Source: Siphonodentalium dalli (lineage: Eukaryota; Mollusca; Scaphopoda; Gadilida; Siphonodentaliidae). Taken from it: a DNA stretch of 64,000 bases. The notes under the pieces are model-generated. The model was not told where the DNA came from, did not search any database, and worked only from the letters and a program-made list of their open reading frames with translations. The stretch lies in NCBI GenBank assembly GCA_032622095.1, contig CP136069.1:108218278-108282277 (forward strand), in the 5' to 3' direction. A program made the translations under genes and the position numbers. Positions 10,490 through 21,829 of this stretch are shown piece by piece. The stretch's first letter is position 1. Each line of letters opens with the position of its first letter.

Positions 10490-13400
10490 GTACAAAACAC
10501 GGAAGTTTAGAATTTGTCAAAATGCCCTTTGGGCTCTCGGGAAGCCCTTATACCTGGTCGAGGGTAATAAACCTGGTTTTTCCAGGCCTGAACTGGTCAG
10601 TAGCTTTGTGCTATCTCGACGACGTAGTTATTGGAGGTTTTTGAGTGTCTAATCACCTCCAGAATCTCCAGGAAGTACTACAGAGATTCTGTAAATATAA
10701 CCTGAAATTAAAACCCCAAAAATGTGAGTTCTTCCAGCACAAAATGGAGTGTCTAGGAAGAATTGTCAGTCAGAATGGGGTTGAATGACGAGTCCCTAGA
10801 AACAGTTAAAAACTTCCAACCCCATCAAGTACCAAGGAAGTAGAAAGCTTTTGTGGCCTGGTGATCTACCATCGGGCTATTGTCAAAAGTTATGCCGTGA
10901 TAGCTAGACCATTATATGCCCTCTCTGGAAAACAGCCATTGATATGGGGAAGAACATCAGGAGGCCTTTGATACACTATCTGTCTCCTCAAGTCTTGGCA
11001 CTACCCAACAGTAGAGCTGAAACGGTTGACCCATTCTTCTAACCGGTTAACCCCGATGGTTAACCGTCGGGGTTAACCGGATTTCAACCGGTTAACCGCT
11101 AAATTTCTAACGGACTTCTCTCACACTAATTATTTCGACATTATGCCATGCTCCAGGGACAAACCTAGGTGAGAAGTAGTAGCTGAAATAAAGACCTTAT
11201 TCACGGCATTTAACGATATTCAAAAACACGCATTCACTGTTCTTTTGCTGGCTCTCGTGATGGGGAATGAGCAAGTGAAATTTGTGAATGGCAGGGGAGA
11301 TCGCTTATTTGCCGTGATCAGCATATGTTTGGGCATTTGTAAAACGAGTAAAATAGTATGGGTATTGGTAAAACGAGTAACAAAACTATATATTAAAGAT
11401 CTGTAATATATCATTATCATCATTGGTATATCCTCCAATGCATTATATATAAAGTCAAGAAAGTAATAACAATAGAACAAAAAGGAAGTTCAGTTAGGTC
11501 AGACTCGCAGTCCTATTCAGTATTCGAGCTATTCGTCAGTATCATGATAGCGGACACTAGTGTTGGGAGGTTATATAATTTACGTTTCGGTTTCTTTTTT
11601 TTTGGTAAAAAAAACCTCGGTTTCGGTTTTAGTATGCAATCACTTAACATATAATAGCAATTACAGCCAATTTGAGTGTTAATTAGTCCCACAGGCACAA
11701 CCAGTTACAGAGTAGCATGGAGCATCAATTTCCTTGATAAAAGGGAAGATTATTGAAGAAGTTTTGGGTTGCTTCAACTACGATGTCTGTTTGGTCACTC
11801 AATTGAATTGATCATATTAAATCACAACAGAAAGGAAGAACGGGAAGAGTGAAGACATTGTGCAGCTGATCTCAATCCTCAAACTTTGTCGACTTACATA
11901 GTTTTTATAAACCCCACTGTAAAACAGTTTTATATATAGTATGTCGTGGTGTGATTCCAATTTGAATCCATGTTGCTTCGTGCAGTATTAACTATTAAGT
12001 TACGAAAGCACGCATTGCCACACAACGCCACTTTTACGTTGTTACTTCCTTGTGTGCATTCAGACTTGATACACAGTGACTGCGCACGTGCTTTTGTCGG
12101 AAGAAAACTTCAAAGGGTCGGAATTGATTGAAGGTCGCCGACACTTCCAGAATTGCTACTAAGTATCTGATACTACCGCATGTACAAATTAATGCTTGCA
12201 TTGCACTCTACTATCGGTGACACAGGATTTAGTATTAGTTTTGCATCATTTAACCTAATATTTTGAGGATTATTCACGTTCACATTCAGCTGACAACAGG
12301 ATGCGGTTAAGTCCGGTTCATTTTTTTCTAACCGGTTTCGTCGCTAACCAGATGCTAACCGGTTAACCGTCTAACCGTTTCAGCTCTACCCAACAGTGAA
12401 GACTCCTTTGTCCTGGATTGCGATGCTAGTGGGTGAGCCGTCGAGGTGGAACTCTTGCAGATCATAGGGGATAAAGAACGAGTGATTGCCCATGGTAGCT
12501 TTATCCTTAACCCTGAGCAAAGCCAGTATTGCACGACACGGAAAGAACTCCTGGCTGTCATAAGGTTTAACCGGCAATTCCGTCACTACCCTTCCGACAA
12601 GCCCTTCCTTCAAAGGATGGATCATAGCAGCCTCAAATGGTTGATGGGTTTCAAGAGCCCCCAGGGTCAGATAGCTAGATGGTTGGAGGAGCTCAGCCAA
12701 ATATGACATAGTGATTGAGCACCGACCGGGTAATAACCATGTACACGCTGACGCCCTCTCCCGAATACCAACTGAGGTCACTTGTCAGCAACATACCGCG
12801 GGCTGTGATCTTGACAAGTTGCCATGCAAGGGCTGCAAATACATGTACTGTCAGCGTCTCCAGCGAAACTGGGCTAGATTTGAAGAGGAAGTTGTAAACA
12901 TTGTGACTTTAGCCCAGGGGTTATCAGGGTTTGTAACTTAGAATGACCAAGTGACTCCATCTGTCTCAATGGTAACATCCGCTAATTACTCAGGTGAGGA
13001 ATGCTGGCAAGACAGATTCCATGGGCTGCCATGGGACCCAGAAGGCGACTGGTCGGATTGCAAGCCATGTACTGTTTGTGTCTGCCCAGACACTGGATGG
13101 ATGAACTCAAAATTGGACTTGCATTAACACCATATACATAAGACAAAGGTAATTGTGAGACAAGTTACAAGTTCAGATCCTGACCTAAGCTTGGCCGGTA
13201 TATGCACCCTAGTTGAACTTGGGGAAACGACGTAAGGATTCGGATCTATCCCCAGTCATTGTGTAGATAGAATCCGGTCAAGAACCAACAGAGGGTGAAT
13301 AATTCATCTCCATTAAGGCCACTAAATATATCTGGATTAATCGTCAGATATTTGTGATAGTAAATGAATTACTGTATAAGATAAAATAGAAATTGGGAGC

Positions 13401-14250
13401 ACGTTAATAGTCATTCCCAGCCAATTTGCGGCTGAGATCTTGGCTATGGCTCATGATATACCCGCTTCTGGTCATCAGGGAGTGGTGCGTACCAAAGCTA
13501 GGGCAAAAAAGTACTACTATGCATGGAATTCATCAAGACATTGAATCATTCATAGGGGTCTACCCCAATGCAATCAAGAGAAGAAACCATCGAGGCATAC
13601 CAAATTGGAAATGCAAATTGGAAAGAGTGCACCTGGATTTCCTGGGACCATTGCCACTTAGTGAACAGGATGACATACATTCTGGTGATCACAGATAAGT
13701 TTACTAAGTGGGTGGAGTGTATTCCCCTTCCTGATCAGACCACAGAAACGATGGCATGTGCGGCGGTAAATGAATTCTTTGCACGCTTCGGATGCCCTTT
13801 GCAAATTTTGACGGACCAGGGCCCATGTTCTGAAGTAATTTTTCTGTGTGATCTGCGAGTTACTCCAGATACATAAAACCCGAACGACCCCTTATCTACC
13901 TTCGGCAAATGGCCAGGTGGAACGTCAAAACTGGACCCAGATGAATGCGGTCCGATGGTTGGTTAACAAAAACCAACGAAACTGGGACAAATTCCTTCTC
14001 CAAATAGCGGGCGCGCTAAGATCATCAGTGCACAGACTTACGGACCAAACACCAAATAAACTTATGTTGGAACGTAAAGTTAATCACCCAGTAGACTTGG
14101 TGTTTAATTTTATGAAAGAAACTCAGATTAAAACTGATACTGGTCAATACCTGAAAGACCTTGAACAATAAATGAAGCTGGCCCATGAAATTTCCCAGGA
14201 ACATTTAAAAACTACTTAAAAACAAAATTTAAATATTATTTATAATAGGA
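10490..14250 (+). mobile_element. Gypsy (Ty3-like) LTR retroelement fossil, pol region only
   Basis: In order I see reverse transcriptase (about 10500-10790, MPFGL and YLDD-type motifs), RNase H (about 10930-11011 and 12397-12760, split by a hAT), an integrase zinc-binding remnant (about 13430-13560) and integrase core (about 13620-14170). The order RT, RNase H, integrase is Gypsy. No LTR, gag or protease is recognisable, so both ends are lost. It is broken in many places (on the order of ten or more) and looks old. It fills the centre of element A and is interrupted by the hAT 11012-12388. Confidence 0.85.
11012..12388. mobile_element. hAT transposon, non-coding, inside the Gypsy fossil
   Basis: Inverted ends TAGAGCTGAAACGGTT and AACCGTTTCAGCTCTA are flanked by a perfect 8-bp duplication CCCAACAG (11004-11011, 12389-12396). 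Subterminal GGTTAACC palindromes repeat at both ends. The terminus TAGWGYTGAAACGRTT is shared with the hAT at 7915-9842, so both are one subfamily. No transposase frame is seen. Confidence 0.9.
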
Positions 14251-14261
14251 TCTCTGTAAAG

Positions 14262-15325
14262 AAAACAGGCATGTTCTCTAAATTAAGGCATATCATAGCA
14301 GCCATTTTGGATCTTTACTGGCATCATTGACACCAGAAAAGTACGAGGAATACACCACATGTAATAAAGCGAATGGCTTACCCACAATCTTCATATAACT
14401 GGACATAGAGTAATATCACGAAATGTACCGACTGTTGCGGGTGATCGCAATGCGGGTGATCGCAATGGTGGCCAATTTGTTTTCTCCCTAAGTTGTTGAT
14501 TGCAGATGTTTGTCAGATAATATTGAAGGATTAGTTGCGGTCATATAAACGTTATAATGTTCAAATATTTGTGACATATTATGATTGGTTTTGTGTTTTT
14601 TTCTGAAAAAATTGTTGACAAAAATCGAATTTCTCAAATTCTGAGCCATATTCTGGTGGCCATCTTGGATTTTGATTTAAATATTTGACATCAGTTAAAG
14701 TAGAAATATATAAGGAACCAAATGCAATTCGTTGCAATGTCACAACTCAATTAGTTTTTCCACAATCGTCATATAAATAGACATAGGGTAATATCGCGAA
14801 ATGTACCGACTGTTGCGGCTGATCGTACTGGCAACCATTTTGTTTTCTCCCTGAGTTGTCGATTGCAGATTTTTTTGTCAGATGATATTGAAGAATTACT
14901 TGCGGTCATATAAACGTCATAAACTTTAAATATTTGTGTCGTATTGTGATTGGTTTTGTGTTTTTTCTGAAAATTAAAAAAAAAAAAATTCAAATTTATC
15001 AAATTCTGGGCCATATTCTGGCGGCCATCTTAGATTTTAATTTACAAATTTGATATCAGTTAACAGAGAAATATGTAAGGAACAAAATGCAATTCTTTAT
15101 AATGTCATATCTCAATTATTTTTTCCACAATCGTCATATACATAGGGTAAAATCGCGAAATTTTCCGACCCTCATGGGCGCCATCTTGGATTACGTCATA
15201 TGCGGCCAGGTTGATTTCTTGTTAACATCCGGAATTCTACTCTAGAGGTATCCAGGTAAATAAAAAAATCGGTCCGGAGGAATCCTGGGGGGATTCCATA
15301 GGGGGTGTACCTAGCTGCCCGACTA
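14262..15325 (-). repeat. Element A, right inverted arm
   Basis: Reverse complement of 6688-7735, with scattered differences suggesting an old insertion. It contains the same two tandem units (CCATATTCTGG at about 14646 and 15011). Confidence 0.85.
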
Positions 15326-15383
15326 ATTAGAATTACGATGTTTACCGCAGGAGTTTTGAAAATTCGTAATATTCGTATATCGG

Positions 15384-15397
15384 CCCTTAAGGGTTAA
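15384..15397 (-). mobile_element. piggyBac-like terminus with TTAA target
   Basis: CCCTTAAGGG abuts TTAA (15394-15397). On the minus strand this reads TTAA|CCCTTAAGGG, the style of piggyBac ends (TTAA target, CCC start). It pairs with the acidic coding fragment at 6379-6528. The other end of the element is not seen. Confidence 0.4.
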
Positions 15398-15474
15398 TAT
15401 TGCATATTGTCATGCATAGCTGGCATTTTTGTATTGTCAATGTGCCGACTTATGCATTCACGCTTGAGTAGAAC

Positions 15475-15608
15475 TAGTCCAACAAATTAGACGTTTCGGA
15501 TTTAAGACATATTTTAATATTTGGACATTTATGTTGCCTTAATTCCTCATCGTAAATGTCCAAATATTAAAATATATCTTAATCCTAATAGTCTAATTTG
15601 TTTGACTA
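15475..15608. mobile_element. MITE, 134 bp, with 9-bp target duplication (one mismatch)
   Basis: Inverted arms of about 55 bp begin TAGTCCAACAAATTAGAC and, on the other side, TAGTCAAACAAATTAGAC. The flanks GAGTAGAAC (15466) and GTGTAGAAC (15609) match at 8 of 9 positions. A 9-bp duplication would suggest a Mutator-like origin. Confidence 0.7.
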
Positions 15609-15617
15609 GTGTAGAAC

Positions 15618-16384
15618 AAGTCACGATTCCCACATCGCCTAAAGTAAATCCACATGACCCACATGTACTACGATGTAGGGCCAGTGATACCCCACCCTTG
15701 TACCGAAACCCTGACAAGGACCATGAGTGGGTGTTTATGATCGTTTATTGGTACCGGTATGGTTCTTCACGTACAGGTAACATTTTGTTTGACATTGTGA
15801 ATCACACTTAAATTGTATCACACTTAAGCTTGAATTTCACAATATTTGTGAAAGATCCTTCTTCAAAGTGCTTGGAACAAAAGCAGCTGTATTGTGACAG
15901 CCCATTCCAATTCTTGTTGACGACAAACGCCGTTTACTGCCGTTGAATGGCTGCATTCTTCGGTCACTTGAACAGATAATTATATTTATGGCTACAGTTT
16001 GCAGCCACGCAGCGACGAGTACTTTTTTTTTCAAAAAAATAAACAACAATAAAAAAGCAATTTCAAAATACGTGATTTAAAAAACGGCACATAAAACTCT
16101 TCCGTCTTTGTACCCTCAATGACGTCAATTCCCGAGTCGCGACGGAAACAACCGATTCAAAAATGAATATTGTAAACAAAGAAGCTGTTTTATTCAAATG
16201 TCTGGAAATAGTACTTTTTTGTAAATATGCGAACAAAATAGACAGGATACATGTTATAAACCTTATTAGCATAAGTTAAGACATATTTAGATATGTTTGG
16301 AGCTAAATTAATTGTATTATTCAGCTGGTCTTTAATAGTCAGACTGGGACTTTCTGAAATGAAGACGATTATGCCATGTTTAAA
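15618..16384. other. Intron sequence, no feature seen
   Basis: No repeat, exon or coding signal recognised. The open frames here are short and unstructured. Confidence 0.6.
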
Positions 16385-19300
16385 ACGAGAGGCCGATCAC
16401 AATGGGCAGATGTTTAACCCATACCTTGGCGATACCGATTAGCTATTTTAATAAATCCTTACACCAACCTTTTCACGAGTGCAAAAGTTTCAATAATTGA
16501 CACCTTACTATTAAGGTCACAGTGGAATCAGACTTATTGGGCACCTTGCTCACATAAACACAATAGGAACACGGATGTGGCATTCCATTTCAACCTATTA
16601 AGTCACTTCAACACAGATATGTCTTATAGAGTGATAAAGCTAATTAAGCTCAATCCATAGTCAGAGAGAAGCACCATAGCAGTTAAAGACAAAATAGTTA
16701 TTTATTTGCTTATTACACTGGAATGTGAGACATAACATATTATGTTTTTTTTTAATATTGTTATTTTTATTATTATGTTTTGTGTTAGCTGCATATTAAA
16801 AATTCTTGGGATCATTTAGATGGGACAAAAGAGTTAATAGTTCCGATTCAAAAACTAATCAATAGCTGAACAACTATACAAGTGAGGGATGCATAGACCT
16901 GGATATAAAATGATTGATAATGATTGGATATAAAATGTTTTTATGCAGAATTTTCAGATAGCTAGAGGTAGGATATGAGATTGGTCAAATTGAAAATATT
17001 AGATTCATTACATTGGATAGCATACTGTATGACTATGGAATGGGTTTGATTAATTTTCTTCTAAGCTGATCATTGGAAAGATATAATGTATGTAAACAGC
17101 GGAAATATAATTGAAGTTATGGTTAATATATTATCAAAACCATTCAATCCATACCAAAATTTATACAGGTGAAGAATGTGTCATCATTAACATGGATGCA
17201 ATTATTTATATAGTGATCCTGTGAAAAATATTTAGTTATCACATTGTGTCAACAGGATAGGTGGAGGATGTTAATATTTTTGAGCAAATAAACCAAATGA
17301 CCCTCACTATGCAGGTTAGGGATGTGTTATCATAAACTATGCCAAGAACTATAAACATAATCAATGGAAATATTTGAGTCATGAAATCGGATAGAATGGG
17401 GTTAATCTTACCCAAACTAATGAACTGATAAACACAAAAAGTCTATAAAAAGCATGTCATTGGATTTAGAAACCCATACAATATATTAAAGTCAGTCTCT
17501 AATGTCATGAACCTGTTTTACTCTAGTAGCTGAGGGCGTTTTGTATGCACTTTTATGTCCAGAGCAAAACTCTTCACGAATCCACTAATTGAAGGTACAC
17601 GAACAATATTTGGTTGGTGACACATTTCCCATTGAGGGCGAAATGGGTCAAATGGCCACGCCCCTTTTTGCGCGAAGTACTACCACCCGCCGTGACTATA
17701 TCTCCAGAACCGTTGGCCAAAGGGGGTCGTGTGACCACTCAAAATGTGCGGAATGGCCACAACATGGGGGGTCAGTAATACATTTTCATATCCAAAAGTC
17801 AATGGTTTTTAAGATAATTGCCAAAAACCAAAAAAAATCCATTTTAAGGGCCCAATTTTGGGGTTCAGCACTTTTATCTCAAAGCTGAGCCCCCAATTCG
17901 AATTGTATTGATCTATATCCATCGGTGCCACATATAGGTATAATTTCTGTACCATTATCGGGTGGGATTGACCTCCAAGGAGCTCTTGACCCTGAAAATC
18001 CACATTATGGGGGGTCAGTAATACATTTTCATATCCAAAAATCAATGGTTTTTAAGATAATTGCCAAAAACCGATTTCAGCATGTTACGCACCACAAGTA
18101 TACAATACCACCAAGGCCACAGCATATGTATGACACTTTTTAAAGAACTATCCGAATTCTCTGATCGACTTAAGAGCACAATTGACCACACACAATGGGA
18201 TTAGCTGGAAATTGCTGCTGAGGATGTGTTGATCCCGACACACGACATGAGCTCTTCATGACTGAACATGCCTTGGAAACTGGTGTGCTTTACCAAAAAT
18301 CAGGTAACAATTGTGCTCTAATCAACAGAAATGTACAGATTGAACAAAACAGGTTTTCAAAATTTGTTATCAACATTTAACAGCTGATCTGATTTAAGTG
18401 ACCAAGATATGAAACATGCTAAACACTTTTACTAAATGGAATGACCAGCTGTTTGCTTCATGCAGCAGCCACATGTTGCGATCCTAAAATGGGTATTGCA
18501 CCTGGGCATAGTAAAAACATGTTGTAATCAGATGGGAGATGACCATATATACCAGTATATATTTCAGAAGTAATCAATTCTTACAAAAGGACACCTCATC
18601 TCACAAAAAGTTTTAGGAAATGATGGAATGATCACTATTCAATCAAAATAGTAGAATGAGCCTTTGTCAGTCCCACATTAGTTTTGATTGGCCATGATAG
18701 TTGCATCACTTGCAGGTTGGAGAAGATGAGGGTCTATAATTTCACTAACATAATTCTTCATAATAGCTAATAGCCCTCATAACTTACCATTTTAAAGATA
18801 TTTTCATTTTCAATACCACCTCAGGTTAAGTGGTCCTGCTAATTTTATATTATGCTGATGGGTACTGCTGGATTGATATGTTTCTAGGTCAAAGCAATTC
18901 TGTCAAGTACCATCATTTTACCTAAAGTTGGTTATTTTTGCATTGTTTGGCTAACCCGAGCAATTTGTGCAAAAGTCAGTGTCTGTATGCAACATTCAAG
19001 AAAATATATACTTCAAAATTTTATTGTGTACGCTGATGTTTGGTAAACAACAGGAATAGTCATCTCAATAATGGCCAGTTTGTAAAAACCAGCCCCCATT
19101 ATTAAAATATTTCACAATATACATGTTTTTTAATGTTTTCTACACATTGTGGCTTATCCTCGATTCGTTCAGATCGCTTTGCTCTACCTGAATATCATAC
19201 CAAATGTATTAGCATCACCACTAAACTTGGGAATGAATACTGCCAAATGAATATATTGTGATAAGGGCAGTGGAAAAATAATGGTTGAGTCTTTTCTAAA

Positions 19301-21821
19301 TATAATTCTAGTAAAACCTACACAACACCGTCTTGGTCTGACAAGACTCAGAGTCATATTTATTTAGGAGTATAGACATGAAGTCCACCAGTTTCATGAA
19401 AATTAAATGGGCTCTGCACTAGTAACATCTGGACTCCTGGGACCCATTAATATTGACAAATGCAACACAAATGAAAAATACATAGTAACTTTCCTCAAAC
19501 ATAGATTATAACCTGACAATCATTGTGTTTGAATCAGTGTACATATGTATATGTAGGCATGGCCATAGCATGTTTTTGAAATACTGCAGAGTGCAGACCA
19601 TAAATTTCACTAGAATATACATGTAGTTACTGCATGTACATCACACACATAAGGCGACTGACACACATAAACGTACCTGCAGGGTTCACAATATTTGACA
19701 TGTAAAGTATATATATATCTCCTGTGCCTATAACATCAAACCAAACGGTTTACAGTACTTTTACTGACATTTTTGGAGTGGCACATATACATACATTTTG
19801 GAGTGGCACATATACATACATGTTACGCACCACCTTTAAAGTCAATTTAAAGGGACGAAATGAAAAATAAATTTGTGCAAGTATAATGGAGATCTATATT
19901 GCATTACAACATCCACAAATCTACAAAATCTACAACATCCACAAAATCTACAAAAACATCTGACTATCATAGACATTGGTAATGTGATCATTTTTCCTTG
20001 ATAAGTTGAAACATGAGGGACGATTGCATAGCATGGCTACATGCAGAATGTAGATTTGTATGTATTTATATCTGCATATCAACTGATGCTTGTATTTTTC
20101 TTCTAACTCACTCCAGGCTAGCCATTATTTGTTCTAGAATAATGTACATGTTAGGGAAATTGTAGAACCTTTATACAAAATGGTGATGCAGCCAATCAAA
20201 ATTGATGTGGGACTGATAAAGACACAACCTGCTCGACTACTGAATCATACTGATTGATCAAATTGTAGTAACTCAACATTTACTAAACCTACTTGTGGGC
20301 TGAGTATAATTCAATTCAACATTAGAATACCATAAAAACACCCTGTTCTCCCATAAGTTTAAAGAAAATAACACATTGAACTCATTTACAAGTATATTGC
20401 TAATGTGATATATGTCATTCCATTTATAACCATTTTGGCAGCCATCTCACATCAAAGGCCATGAAATCTAGATAACAAAAGATGAACTACATTCAAATTA
20501 TATCACCAGGTAACCTTTTTGTAGGAGTTTTAGGTTACTGATCAAATACCGTATAATTGATGATTTCCTCAACATCTTTGTTATTGGGAAAATGTCTGTT
20601 TTTCATTCTACGACCAATATATTCCATCCAAAAACCTTATTTTCAGGGTCAAGAGCTCCTTGGAGGTCAATCTCATCCAATAATGGTACAGAAATTATAC
20701 CTATATGTGGCACCGATGGATATAGATCAATAAAATTTGAATTGGGGGCTCAGCTTTGAGATAAAAGTGCTGAACCCCAAAATTGGGCCCTTAAAAATGG
20801 ATTTTTTTTGGTTTTTGGCAATTATCTTAAAAACCATTGACTTTTGGATATGAAAATGTATTACTGACCCCCCATAATGTGGCCATTCTGCACATTTTGA
20901 GTGGTCACACGAACCCCTATGTCCAACGGTTCTGGAGATATAGTCACGGCGGGTGGTAGTACTTCGCGCAAAAAGGGGCGTGGCCATTTGACCCATTTCG
21001 CCCTCAATGGGAAATGTGTCACCAACCAAATATTGTTCGTGTACCTTCAATTAGTGGATTCGTGAAGAGTTTTGCTCTGGACATAAAAGTGCATACAAAA
21101 CGCCCTCAGCTACTAGAGTATTTCAACAAAGGGGTTAACTTTAATTTTGTACAGAACACAGAATGGACCAGAGAGTCATCAATCATGGTTTTGACAATTT
21201 TTTAGAGATGCTATCCCAAATTTGAACCTGATCTGTATTTTGGGGTGATGACCATATGTACCAAATTTGGTGCTGATCAGATGAAAAATATTTAAGTTAA
21301 CACAGCTTGGATGAATTCTATTTAAAAACAAGAGCAGAAAGGGTTAACTAAACGATACCAAAAACCATACAGATGAAGAACGTGCTAAGAAAAATTTAGG
21401 TAAGTAATATGAGGCAGATCAGAAGAAATATGTTCAACTTATTGCATCGGATAACATGTGTGTGAAGGGTTAATTATTTTCTAAACTGATCAACCAATCG
21501 ATACCAAAAACTATACAGGTGAGGCGTGTGTCATCATAAACCTACATATCAAATATGAACACAATCGGACAAAATACACTTTGGTTATAGCATTGGATAG
21601 CACATGCCCATGTGTGGATGCAAAGTGTCAATAATTTCTAAACCGGGCAACCGATCGATACCAAAAACTATACAGGTGAGGGGTGTGTCATCATAAACAT
21701 GCACATAAAATTTGAATTGGATCCGATAAAAATTACTCGAGTAATCGAACCGGATAGCAAGTGTCTACAGACAGACAGACGGACAAACGACGGATGGTTG
21801 ATCCGGACGTCGGCATTAAGT
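16385..21821 (+). mobile_element. Repeat family D, copy 1, split by element C
   Basis: It begins ACGAGAGGCCGATCAC with a hairpin-forming GCCGATC...GATCGGC in its family, and matches 53369-54416 nearly base for base over long stretches. The body holds monomers of about 140 bp marked by GATACCAAAAACTATACAGG. It ends in a GACAGACAGACGGACAAACG tail near 21770-21790. The structure (tandem monomers plus microsatellite tail) is HINE/pearl-like. Element C (17519-21120) interrupts it. Confidence 0.65.
17519..21120. mobile_element. Long-TIR element C (TACTC ends, TTT target duplication)
   Basis: Inverted arms of about 476 bp (17519-17996 and 20645-21120) start TACTCTAGTAGCTGAGGGCG. It is flanked by TTT on both sides. 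The second D copy at 54330-54340 shows the uninterrupted site GAACCTGTTTCAACAAAG, a related empty site that fixes the ends and the 3-bp duplication. The left arm is followed by a partial duplicate (17999-18073). The 2.6 kb interior has one possible decayed exon (18130-18303, FKELSEFSDRLKSTIDHTQW..., with a donor-like CAG|GTAACA), otherwise nothing. Confidence 0.8.
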
Positions 21822-21829
21822 GTACCATA

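Larger units (their letters stand above)
6688..15325. mobile_element. Long-TIR element A (TAGTC ends, 3-bp target duplication)
   Basis: Inverted arms of about 1,050 bp start TAGTCGGGCAGCTAGGTACA on both sides. They are flanked by ATT (6685-6687 and 15326-15328), a 3-bp target duplication. The arms contain a tandem unit of about 366 bp and many CCAAGATGGC words. The interior is occupied by two hATs and a Gypsy fossil, so no transposase of the element itself is recognisable. The superfamily is not assigned: 3-bp duplications occur in CACTA, Harbinger, Zator and Academ, but the ends fit none that I know. It lies within the piggyBac remnant. Confidence 0.65.

Noticed and set aside
6688-15325. Element A as a Polinton because of its kilobase-long inverted repeats
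   Set aside because: The target duplication is 3 bp rather than 6, the ends start TA, and no Polinton gene is visible; the pol genes inside are Gypsy.
15521-15811. 96-codon open frame as a host gene
   Set aside because: It starts inside the MITE 15475-15608 and shows no domain or splice context.
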